The notes beneath the pieces are model-generated. The model searched no databases and was not told where the DNA came from. It saw nothing but the letters and a program-made list of their open reading frames with translations. A stretch of DNA of 64,000 bases from UBA5794 sp963714375 (lineage in GTDB: Bacteria > Actinomycetota > Acidimicrobiia > Spongiisociales > UBA5794), in contig CAVQOG010000003.1 in assembly GCA_963714375.1 (NCBI GenBank), positions 1 through 64,000 of the forward strand, in the 5' to 3' direction. The translations under genes were made by a program, and so were the position numbers. This document shows, piece by piece, positions 8,577-15,682 of this stretch; positions within the stretch are counted from its first letter, which is position 1; each line of letters begins with the position of its first letter.

Positions 8577-8589
8577 ATTTAGTGCTAAT
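8577..8589 (+). promoter_or_regulatory. Possible operator box (TTAG-TG-CTAA) before the fasciclin gene
   Basis: ATTTAGTGCTAAT contains two 4-base arms, TTAG and CTAA, around two central bases. The same box occurs at the start of the CarH-like gene and before the ECF sigma gene. Here it lies downstream of the ECF promoter, about 20 bases beyond the -10, between it and the AAGGAG ribosome site, where a bound repressor could block transcription. Confidence 0.55.
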
Positions 8590-8600
8590 AAGGAGTACCA

Positions 8601-9662
8601 ATGCGGAATCGCATTCCACTTCTCGCTCTTGCTGCAGTATTCGCCCTTGTGGTGGCGGCCTGCTCAAGCAGCAGTGACGAGACAACAACAACGATCGCCC
8701 CACCTACTACGACAACCATAGAAGCTGCCGAGACGTCAGTCCTCGACCTCGCAATTGGGGCCGGGCAGTTCTCAACGCTGATTGCGGCGATTGACGCAGC
8801 TGGGCTCGCTGATGTCCTTGAAGGTGAGGGACCGTTCACGGTTCTCGCGCCAACGGATGCCGCATTCACCGAGGCGTTCGAAGCCTTGGGAATCGAAGCT
8901 TCCGATCTTCTTGCAGACACAGAGACTCTCACCGCGATCCTGACGTATCACGTCATTGGTCAGGCTGCTGACAGCGAACTCGTCGCGACGCTTGACGGGC
9001 AGTCAGTGGAAACACTGAATGGCCAATCAGTCGACGTGAGTGTCGTTGAGGGCCAGATCATGGTGAACGAAGCAACGGTGGTGTCAGCCGACCTCATGGC
9101 AGACAATGGCATCGTGCACGTCATCAACGGTGTTCTGCTGCCGCCCGACATAGCGGAAACTCTGGGAGTTGCAGCACCCGAAGAGCCAGTTGAGCCGATG
9201 GAACCGACGATCGCCGAAACGGTTGTCGAATTGGCGTCCGGAAACCCGGCCGAATTCACGATCCTGCTTGCAGCACTTGAAGCCGCCAGTCTTGTGGATG
9301 CTCTGAACAATCCAGACGACGAACTGACTGTATTCGCACCCACAGACGAGGCATTCGGTATTGCACTTGAAGCTCTCGGCCTCACAGCTGAGGAACTGCT
9401 GGCGAGTGAGGATTTGGCAGCCATCCTCACCTATCACGTGACCGCTGAGGGCGTGTTCGATGCAGCCGCAGTCGTTGGGGCAGCACCCATTGCGGGCCTG
9501 TCAACGCTCAATCCAGACGCCACACTCGATGTTGACGTCATCGACGGATCGGTCATCGTCAACGACGGTGCCGACCCTCTCGGTGGAGCAACCGTCGTCA
9601 CTGCCGATGTCTTTGCAAGCAACGGCGTCATCCATGTCATCGATACGGTGCTGCTGCCGTAG
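8601..9662 (+). CDS. Exported lipoprotein with two fasciclin domains
   Basis: The 353-residue protein has a lipoprotein signal: a hydrophobic run followed by the lipobox VAAC near residue 20, then a Thr-rich linker. Two fasciclin (FAS1) domains follow, about residues 45-178 and 205-352. Each has the FTVLAPTDAAF or LTVFAPTDEAF motif, the LTYHV motif, and the closing GxxHVIxxVLLP. FAS1 domains mediate adhesion or binding outside the cell, and some FAS1 proteins bind carotenoids. That is of interest beside a heliorhodopsin and a B12 photoreceptor, but no carotenoid binding can be shown from sequence. AAGGAG precedes the ATG; a clear terminator follows. Confidence 0.93.
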   Translation: MRNRIPLLALAAVFALVVAACSSSSDETTTTIAPPTTTTIEAAETSVLDLAIGAGQFSTLIAAIDAAGLADVLEGEGPFTVLAPTDAAFTEAFEALGIEASDLLADTETLTAILTYHVIGQAADSELVATLDGQSVETLNGQSVDVSVVEGQIMVNEATVVSADLMADNGIVHVINGVLLPPDIAETLGVAAPEEPVEPMEPTIAETVVELASGNPAEFTILLAALEAASLVDALNNPDDELTVFAPTDEAFGIALEALGLTAEELLASEDLAAILTYHVTAEGVFDAAAVVGAAPIAGLSTLNPDATLDVDVIDGSVIVNDGADPLGGATVVTADVFASNGVIHVIDTVLLP

Positions 9663-9691
9663 CGACTCCTATTCACGCAAGACACATCAAC

Positions 9692-9736
9692 AGGAGGGAC
9701 CGGTGCCGCTGGCACCGGTCCCTCCTGTTCGTTTTG
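9692..9736 (+). terminator. Intrinsic terminator of the fasciclin gene
   Basis: A perfect 16-base stem, 9692-9707 with 9711-9726, and a 3-base loop are followed by GTTCGTTTTG. This is a strong factor-independent terminator 30 bases after the fasciclin stop codon. Confidence 0.9.
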
Positions 9737-9757
9737 ATCGAGTGCTGATCTCGGTGT

Positions 9758-10588
9758 CTACCGATCGTCGCGGAACTGCTCAAACACGGCTATCGCTTCG
9801 CGAGCGGTTCGGGCGTATGCATCGGCTCCAGCGTCTTGGGCGCCGGTCTCGGACGTGCCTGCGCCACCGACGACCACCTTTACATCGCTGAGGTCTCGTA
9901 CCGCAGCAACGGAGCGGGCGATCTCTTCCTCCTGGTTGGTGGTGGTGACGCTGATCGCAACCGCCAATACGTCGTCGTAGGAGGCGACAAGTTGGGCGAG
10001 AGATTCGGGGGGCAGGTTGATTCCAGCGTCCACGACATTGAACCCGGCATCGCGGAACAGGTCGGCAGCAATCGAGGAGGGAAGTCCGTGCATCTCGGTC
10101 TGTGTCGATCCAAGGACCACGGTGCCCCTTCTGATGCCCCGTCGCGCCATTCGAGTCGCGAGACGTGCGACGAGACGTGTCGCAACCTGTGACGCAGCAT
10201 GTTCGTCTTCCACGCCGATCTCCCCGGCTTCCCACTTGTCTCCGATATCTCGAAGCGCGGGAATGAGGAGTTCTTCGTATGCCGCCACCGGTGTCATTCC
10301 GGATGCGAGGGCAGCTTCAGTGACTGCCCATGCTCCGGGCGTATCGGCGTCGAGCATGCGCGACAGGATGCGTTCTTTCCAGCGAGCGGTGCCGCGCTCG
10401 GTCGCACTCGGCGGCGTCTCCGCAAAGGCCTCCAGATCCTCACTCCGCACCACCCAGCTTCGTCCCTGCTGGGTGGCGGGCAGCATGCCAAGGCGCACAT
10501 ATCGGTACGCCGTCATGTAGTGAACGTCAAGGTGTGCAGCGACGTCTTTGAGGCTCAGAAGCTCGGAATCTGATGTGTGATCAGTCAT
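9758..10588 (-). CDS. CarH/LitR-type B12-binding photoreceptor transcription regulator
   Basis: This 276-residue protein has an excisionase/MerR-type DNA-binding domain (residues 11-55, ending in RSWVVRSEDLEAF), a helical bundle (about 70-145) and a cobalamin-binding Rossmann domain (about 155-272). The CarH signature W-x9-E-H is present as W119 and E129-H130. The B12 loop is E165-M-H167-G, with H167 the likely lower ligand. CarH proteins bind adenosyl-B12, repress in the dark and fall apart in light. The residue after W119 is Glu, whereas Thermus CarH has His132 there. Transcription appears leaderless: TAGAGT at 10599-10604 and an operator-like box lie directly before the ATG. The ECF sigma gene is divergent. 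Confidence 0.88.
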   Translation of the reverse strand: MTDHTSDSELLSLKDVAAHLDVHYMTAYRYVRLGMLPATQQGRSWVVRSEDLEAFAETPPSATERGTARWKERILSRMLDADTPGAWAVTEAALASGMTPVAAYEELLIPALRDIGDKWEAGEIGVEDEHAASQVATRLVARLATRMARRGIRRGTVVLGSTQTEMHGLPSSIAADLFRDAGFNVVDAGINLPPESLAQLVASYDDVLAVAISVTTTNQEEEIARSVAAVRDLSDVKVVVGGAGTSETGAQDAGADAYARTAREAIAVFEQFRDDR

Positions 10589-10604
10589 TTAGCACCAAAC
10601 TCTA
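10589..10604 (-). promoter_or_regulatory. -10 element and operator box of the CarH-like gene
   Basis: On the minus strand TAGAGT (10599-10604) is followed directly by TTGGTGCTAA (10589-10598) and then the ATG. The box is a one-mismatch version of TTAG-NN-CTAA and covers the predicted start of transcription, which fits autorepression. No good -35 is visible. Confidence 0.6.
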
Positions 10605-10659
10605 CTTTCGCCAGCGACGATCACGCTTTCTTTGGCGTGCACTAGGTGTGGGACCATGA

Positions 10660-10680
10660 TAGAGTAATTTAGTACTAAAT
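10660..10680 (+). promoter_or_regulatory. -10 element and perfect operator palindrome of the ECF sigma gene
   Basis: TAGAGT (10660-10665) is followed after one base by the perfect palindrome ATTTAGTACTAAAT (10667-10680). The order -10 then box is the same as at the CarH-like gene. A weak GAGAGG ribosome site lies between the palindrome and the ATG at 10696. Confidence 0.65.
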
Positions 10681-10695
10681 ACGAGAGGTTCCAAA

Positions 10696-11301
10696 ATGAC
10701 GACATACGCACAGCCACAAGACACAACAAACAACGCCCATGTGAAGGGGCACAACTCCGACGACCAGCGGCTCGTTGAGGCCATCGTCGAAGGGGACAAG
10801 CGCGCGCTCCATGACGCATACGCCCTCCACGCCAGCTACGTCCATGGTGTCGCACTCGGCATCCTCAGGGATCCCCATCTCGCATCCGATGTCACCCAAG
10901 AGGTGTTTGTGCGCCTCTGGCAGCGTGGCGAGCGCTTCGACGCGACGCGAGGTTCTCTCAGGTCATATCTCCAGATCGACGGTCATGGCCGTGCCATCGA
11001 CCTGCTCCGCTCTCGTCGCGCATCGGCTTCCCGCGAGCGTCTCGATTACCAGAAGATGAGCTCCACGCACTCGGCAGGTACTGAGGAGCTTGCCTTGACT
11101 TCCATCACCTCAGATCGCGTTCGAGACGCAATGCTCAACCTGCCCTACGACCAACGAACACCGATAGCCATGGCATTCTTCGATGGCGACTCATACCGAA
11201 ACGTGGCGAACGTGCTCGGCCTTCCTGAGGGAACCGTCAAGAGCCGCATTCGACAGGGCATGAAGCGTCTTCAGCTCACCCTCGGTACAGACGTTCTATA
11301 A
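10696..11301 (+). CDS. ECF RNA polymerase sigma factor, LitS/SigK-like
   Basis: The 201-residue sigma factor has region 2 at about residues 20-95 (DVTQEVFVRLWQRGERFD is the -10 recognition part) and region 4 at about 140-195 (YRNVANVLGLPEGTVKSRIRQGMKRL). There is no C-terminal extension and no anti-sigma gene next to it. Instead it is divergent from the CarH-like regulator, as litS is from litR-type genes in Streptomyces. Both promoters carry the same operator box. The -35 CATCC of the nearby promoters resembles that of SigK-type factors. I infer that this sigma factor reads the five promoters at 7011, 7051, 8529, 11796 and 11894. Confidence 0.9.
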   Translation: MTTYAQPQDTTNNAHVKGHNSDDQRLVEAIVEGDKRALHDAYALHASYVHGVALGILRDPHLASDVTQEVFVRLWQRGERFDATRGSLRSYLQIDGHGRAIDLLRSRRASASRERLDYQKMSSTHSAGTEELALTSITSDRVRDAMLNLPYDQRTPIAMAFFDGDSYRNVANVLGLPEGTVKSRIRQGMKRLQLTLGTDVL

Positions 11302-11327
11302 GCACCATCCAACTTGCGAGCGAGTCA

Positions 11328-11768
11328 TCAGGCTGTCTCTTCGACGGTTGCCGCGAACCGACGCAGGTTCGAACGCCAGATGCGCGCAAGCACCGGTCGC
11401 GCCAGCACAGCCGTAACCGGTCCACCCAGATACCACGGAAACGTGAGGCTTTCCTTCCACGTGAATCGAGTGCCCGCACCGCGCTCTTCGAGCACGAACG
11501 CCCCGTGCCCCGACACAAGACCTCGGTGTGTCACGACAATCGAGTGGTCTGCGTTCCACTGTTCGACGACGATCACATCCATGGTGGCAAACGGGCCCAC
11601 GCGTGTGGACACATTCATCACGGTTCCGACCCCCGAGGTTTGATCACGCTCGAACGTGATCGATTCGACATCCGCCATCCAGCCGGCATGGTTCTCCAAC
11701 CTGCTGACCTCGTTCCACACGTCACGAATGGGTCGATCAATGTCAGTGAATACTTCAATCTGCGCCAT
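11328..11768 (-). CDS. SRPBCC family protein (polyketide cyclase-like)
   Basis: The 146-residue protein opens with the IEVFTDIDRPIRDVWNEVSRLENHAGW run and continues with the strand-turn pattern of the SRPBCC superfamily of small hydrophobic-ligand binders. The ligand is unknown. It is a separate gene from the SRPBCC protein at 8036 and only distantly similar to it. GGGAGAAG precedes the ATG. The gene is transcribed from a light-island promoter at 11796-11821 and is divergent from the heliorhodopsin gene, so the two are probably induced together. Confidence 0.88.
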   Translation of the reverse strand: MAQIEVFTDIDRPIRDVWNEVSRLENHAGWMADVESITFERDQTSGVGTVMNVSTRVGPFATMDVIVVEQWNADHSIVVTHRGLVSGHGAFVLEERGAGTRFTWKESLTFPWYLGGPVTAVLARPVLARIWRSNLRRFAATVEETA

Positions 11769-11795
11769 GACTTCTCCCGTGCGAGGCTTCTCCTA

Positions 11796-11821
11796 TACGA
11801 GGCGGCACCCTCCTACGGATG
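11796..11821 (-). promoter_or_regulatory. ECF-type promoter for the second SRPBCC gene
   Basis: On the minus strand CATCCG (11816-11821), 15 bases, TCGTA (11796-11800), 27 bases before the ATG at 11768. It differs from the other four promoters only in the first base of the -10. Confidence 0.68.
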
Positions 11822-11893
11822 ACGTGGATACGCGCACAAACGGCGACCCTCACGTACCGAAGACGAATCCACGCTGTGCCAACCGAATCGGGA

Positions 11894-11918
11894 CATCCGG
11901 CACGGCGGTCGCTCCGTA
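11894..11918 (+). promoter_or_regulatory. ECF-type promoter for the heliorhodopsin gene
   Basis: CATCCG (11894-11899), 14 bases, CCGTA (11914-11918), about 29 bases before the ATG at 11948, with a CAAGGAG ribosome site between. The spacer is one base shorter than in the other copies. Confidence 0.72.
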
Positions 11919-11947
11919 GTATCAGAGAAGATACAAGGAGTTTCTCA

Positions 11948-12712
11948 ATGGCCTCAACAGTCACGGTTTCAGATCACGTATTCACTCGACTCCGGCGATT
12001 CAACCTCGGGATGGGTGCGCTCCATGGAATACAGGCATTGCTCATTCTTGCGCTCGCAACGGATTTCACATTGCCAGTAACCGCGACGTTCCTCGAGGGG
12101 CCGCCCGGCACACCGCCTTCGGAGATATCGGTTCTCTTTGACATCTCTATCGCATGGGGGGTCGCAGCGTTTCTGTTGCTGTCCGCGGTGTTCCACTTCA
12201 TCGTCGCTGGTCCTGCGGCGCGGAGATATCGGGACCAATTGACACGCGGGCAAAACCAGTTCCGGTGGATCGAATACGCCATCTCGTCGTCTGTGATGAT
12301 CGTGCTGATCGCAATGCTTCCCGGTATCTCCAACGTCGTTGCGCTTCTCGCGTTGTTTGCAGTAAATGCTGGCATGATCTTCTTCGGATCGGTTCAGGAG
12401 CGATACGAAGCACCAGGCGGATCCCTCTGGCCGTTCTGGATGGGAGTGATCCTGGGGGTCGTCCCGTGGCTTTCGATTGGCCTCTATCTCGTATCACCGG
12501 GAAGCGACGCCCAGCCACCAGGCTTTGTGTACGCGATCTTCTTCTCCCTGTTTGTGTTCTTCAACGCCTTTGCAATCACACAGTTCCTTCAGTACAAACA
12601 GATTGGGCGGTGGAAGGACTATCTCGTTGGCGAGCGAACCTACATTCTGTTGAGCCTTGTGGCGAAAACAGCTCTCGCATGGCAGGTCTTTGCCGGCACC
12701 TTGGTGCCCTGA
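11948..12712 (+). CDS. Heliorhodopsin
   Basis: This 254-residue protein has seven hydrophobic segments and the closing motif LLSLVAKTALAWQVFAGTL of heliorhodopsins. K240 in that segment is the retinal Schiff-base Lys and S236 lies one turn before it. E109 in FRWIEY (with R106) is the expected counterion. H26 and H83 match the conserved His of heliorhodopsins. Heliorhodopsins have their N-terminus inside the cell, opposite to type 1 rhodopsins, and most do not pump ions; a sensory or enzyme-regulating role is suspected. I chose the ATG at 11948 because of its CAAGGAG site; the open frame from 11819 has no support. No retinal synthesis gene is in view. Confidence 0.95.
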   Translation: MASTVTVSDHVFTRLRRFNLGMGALHGIQALLILALATDFTLPVTATFLEGPPGTPPSEISVLFDISIAWGVAAFLLLSAVFHFIVAGPAARRYRDQLTRGQNQFRWIEYAISSSVMIVLIAMLPGISNVVALLALFAVNAGMIFFGSVQERYEAPGGSLWPFWMGVILGVVPWLSIGLYLVSPGSDAQPPGFVYAIFFSLFVFFNAFAITQFLQYKQIGRWKDYLVGERTYILLSLVAKTALAWQVFAGTLVP

Positions 12713-12732
12713 CGCGAGCTACCCGGTCGGAT

Positions 12733-15624
12733 CTATCGGAGGCGAGTGAACGAAGCGGCTTCTCCGCTGGCGATGGTGTCAGCCGCCTCTGCGATGATCC
12801 GGTTGGCCTCAGCGATATAGGAGTTCGCTTCATCAACCTTGGCCTGGTATCCGGCAAGGTTGCCATTCTTGAGTTCAACGTTCGCCTCGGTCAATGCCTG
12901 CTCAGCCAAGGTAAGGAGTTCGGCAACCCGCTCCTCAATGGTTCCTGAACCATCGGGAAGCTCACCACCCCCGCCGCCGTCGGGAGCTTCGCCAGCACCA
13001 AAGAGCTGGAACAGAACCTGGTCGAGGGTCTCACCAATCTCGATGCGCGAGTCGTACGAGGCAACAACACGCTTGAACTGTGGGATTCCGCCTGCTGCCG
13101 TGTCGGCAGCCAGATAGATCGGCTGGACGTACAGCAGTGAATCCTCGATCGGAACGACAAGCAGGTTGCCCTTGATCACATCGGAGCCGATCTGGCCCAA
13201 CAGGGTGAACTCGGCAGACACGATCGGGTCCTGGTCAATGAAATCGCCGACCTGGCCCGGACCGTCAACCTGGCGGTCCGACGGCATCGTGTACTCAATG
13301 ATCGTTCCATACTCGGAGAGCGGACCGCTCTTGGCCACCATGAACGCCGACATGTTCGGACGATCCGCTGGTGTGAACGGCTGCATCAAGAGGAACGACA
13401 GCTGGTCCTCCTCTGGAAGCTCCATCAACAGGTAGTACGGAAGCATCGGGTCCGTGTCGAACACGCCCCGCAACGTGGGATAGGGGGAGTTGGAAGGATC
13501 ACGGGCGATCTGCCACGGATCCTCGACCTTGAACAACTCAACAGGATCAGTCATGTGATAGAGCGTGTAGACGTCGGTCTGGATGCGGAACAGGTCTTCG
13601 GGATACCGAAGGTGCCCAACGAGCTCGACAGGGAACTCGTCGATCGGCTTGAAGAGATTCGGGAAGATCTTCTGGTTGGAACGAATGATCGGATCGTTGG
13701 GGTCGATCACATACATGTCGACCGTGCCGTCATAGGCATCGATGACAGCCTTGACCGAGTTGCGAATGTAGTTGAGCGACCTCGGCAGGTCTGCCCCGAC
13801 GTTCAACCGGGTGGTGAGCGCCTGCTCCGAATACGGGTATCGATCGGACACCGTATAGAGATCCATGATCCATTTGAGTCTCCCGTTGGAGACAACCATG
13901 TACGGGTCATTGTCAACGTAGAGGAAGGGGGCAAGGCGCTTGATCCTCGTCTTGATGTTCCGTGCGATCATCACCCTGCTCTCGGCATCCACCTGCCCCG
14001 AGATCAGCGTGTTGAGATCAGCAAACCGCAAAGCCCATGCGGTTTGCTGAAGGAAATTGCCAAGCGGCACGCCACCGACACCGTCGTAGGAGTTGGTTTG
14101 CGCATCGCCTTCATCGCCTGGGGTAGGGATGTCGATCTCACCCTCCTTGGAGGCTGCGATCAGGAAGTCGTCCTCGGAATCGTCCGAGAAGTAGACACGG
14201 GGTTGGGTGACGTTGAGGTTCTCTGAACCTGATGTGTTGATCGGAGGGATGTCCTGAAGGAAGAAGTCTGGCTTTCCGTCCGGTGTGACATTGTTTGCAG
14301 GGCTGAGAACGACTCCCAGACCATGGGTATACACGAGGCGTTCATTGACCCATCCCGAGCCTGGAATCTGGTCTTCAGCAAGACCCCTCGTCGCCATCAT
14401 GACCTGGGTGAGTTCACCGTTGACGAGGTACCTGTCAACGTCGACGTCCTTGAAGTCGTAGTAGGTCTTGATGTTCTGCAGTTCGGGGTATGTCTGCTCG
14501 AGTACGCCTGGGGCCCACAACCGGATGTTGTTGATTGTCGATCGGTTGTCCTCAATGATCTCGGCGGTCAGGTTGGTAGATGCGGGAAACTCGATCGATT
14601 CGACCTTGTCAAGACCGTACGCCAGCCGGGTGAAGTCGAGGTTGTGTTGGACATACTCGGTCTCCCTCCCAATCTCGTTCGGTTCAACCGAGAAACGTTG
14701 CACCATGGCCGGATAGATCCCACCGACCCCGATGGATGTCACGAGCCAAATGGCGAAGGCAACAATCGGGAGCGACCATCCGCGGAACCAAACGTTCACC
14801 AGCAAGATGATCGCTGACACGATCGAGATGAAGATCAGCAGGTTCAGCGCCGGGATCTGAGCGTGCACATCGGTATAGGAGGCACCCAAGACCTGGCCCC
14901 GGCTCGAATAGAGGAGTTCCCATTTGTCAAAGACATAGCCGACGGCCTTGAGCAATGCGATGAGCGCGAGAAGGATCGAGATATGGGCTTTGACGCCGCC
15001 TGAGGTTCGCTCACCCGGCGTCGTGACCTTGATACTGCCGTTGAGGTAATGGGCAGCGACCACAACGAGCGTGACAACGATCAACAGCTGGAAGGTCCAC
15101 CCGAAGATGTCTCGATACAGCGGAAGACCGAAGATGTACAGCGAGAGGTCATTGCCGTATATCGGGTCGGTGACACCCCATGTGACTCCCTCGCGCCAGA
15201 ACAACCAGTTCTGCCACCAGGCCGCTGCACCAAGGCCAAGGAGCAGACCGAAGAGGGCTGCGAAGATGGTTCGTACCGCGAACGCCCGTGGAGCAATCCA
15301 CTCGTGATAGCGCTCAAGGAGTTCCTCATCGGGACCGCCAATCGGGATGAAGCTGTCGGCGGCGATGCGATCGACGACCCACAGGTTGATCCAGAACGCG
15401 ACGATCGCAACGATCGAAGCGCCAATAACAAGCCACAGCTTTGTGAACGTGAGCGTCGACCAGACACCCGTCGCACCGAGTTCGGAATACCACAGATAGT
15501 CCGTCCACAGCGTGGCGAGCCATCGACCCCCCATGAGAAGCAGGAAGATGACGGAGATCGCAATGATGATTATGCGACGCCAGCCAGAACCCTGGCGGTA
15601 CGCAATCGGTTCACGGTTGATCAC
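12733..15624 (-). CDS. UPF0182 family integral membrane protein
   Basis: The 963-residue protein belongs to UPF0182 (COG1615), widespread in actinobacteria and cyanobacteria and of unknown function. The N-terminal third holds about seven membrane segments (first at residues 17-37), and the rest is a large domain presumably outside the membrane. An acidic Gly-rich linker near residues 880-895 precedes a helical tail (about 900-955). The start is a GTG at 15622-15624; TACACT at 15632-15637, 7 bases upstream, and the absence of a ribosome site suggest a leaderless mRNA. It converges on the heliorhodopsin gene with 20 bases between stops. Confidence 0.93.
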   Translation of the reverse strand: MINREPIAYRQGSGWRRIIIIAISVIFLLLMGGRWLATLWTDYLWYSELGATGVWSTLTFTKLWLVIGASIVAIVAFWINLWVVDRIAADSFIPIGGPDEELLERYHEWIAPRAFAVRTIFAALFGLLLGLGAAAWWQNWLFWREGVTWGVTDPIYGNDLSLYIFGLPLYRDIFGWTFQLLIVVTLVVVAAHYLNGSIKVTTPGERTSGGVKAHISILLALIALLKAVGYVFDKWELLYSSRGQVLGASYTDVHAQIPALNLLIFISIVSAIILLVNVWFRGWSLPIVAFAIWLVTSIGVGGIYPAMVQRFSVEPNEIGRETEYVQHNLDFTRLAYGLDKVESIEFPASTNLTAEIIEDNRSTINNIRLWAPGVLEQTYPELQNIKTYYDFKDVDVDRYLVNGELTQVMMATRGLAEDQIPGSGWVNERLVYTHGLGVVLSPANNVTPDGKPDFFLQDIPPINTSGSENLNVTQPRVYFSDDSEDDFLIAASKEGEIDIPTPGDEGDAQTNSYDGVGGVPLGNFLQQTAWALRFADLNTLISGQVDAESRVMIARNIKTRIKRLAPFLYVDNDPYMVVSNGRLKWIMDLYTVSDRYPYSEQALTTRLNVGADLPRSLNYIRNSVKAVIDAYDGTVDMYVIDPNDPIIRSNQKIFPNLFKPIDEFPVELVGHLRYPEDLFRIQTDVYTLYHMTDPVELFKVEDPWQIARDPSNSPYPTLRGVFDTDPMLPYYLLMELPEEDQLSFLLMQPFTPADRPNMSAFMVAKSGPLSEYGTIIEYTMPSDRQVDGPGQVGDFIDQDPIVSAEFTLLGQIGSDVIKGNLLVVPIEDSLLYVQPIYLAADTAAGGIPQFKRVVASYDSRIEIGETLDQVLFQLFGAGEAPDGGGGGELPDGSGTIEERVAELLTLAEQALTEANVELKNGNLAGYQAKVDEANSYIAEANRIIAEAADTIASGEAASFTRLR

Positions 15625-15682
15625 GAGGGCAAGTGTACGGTCGCCTCAGGTTTGAGGCACCGAGTCATTGAGGTACCGCTGC

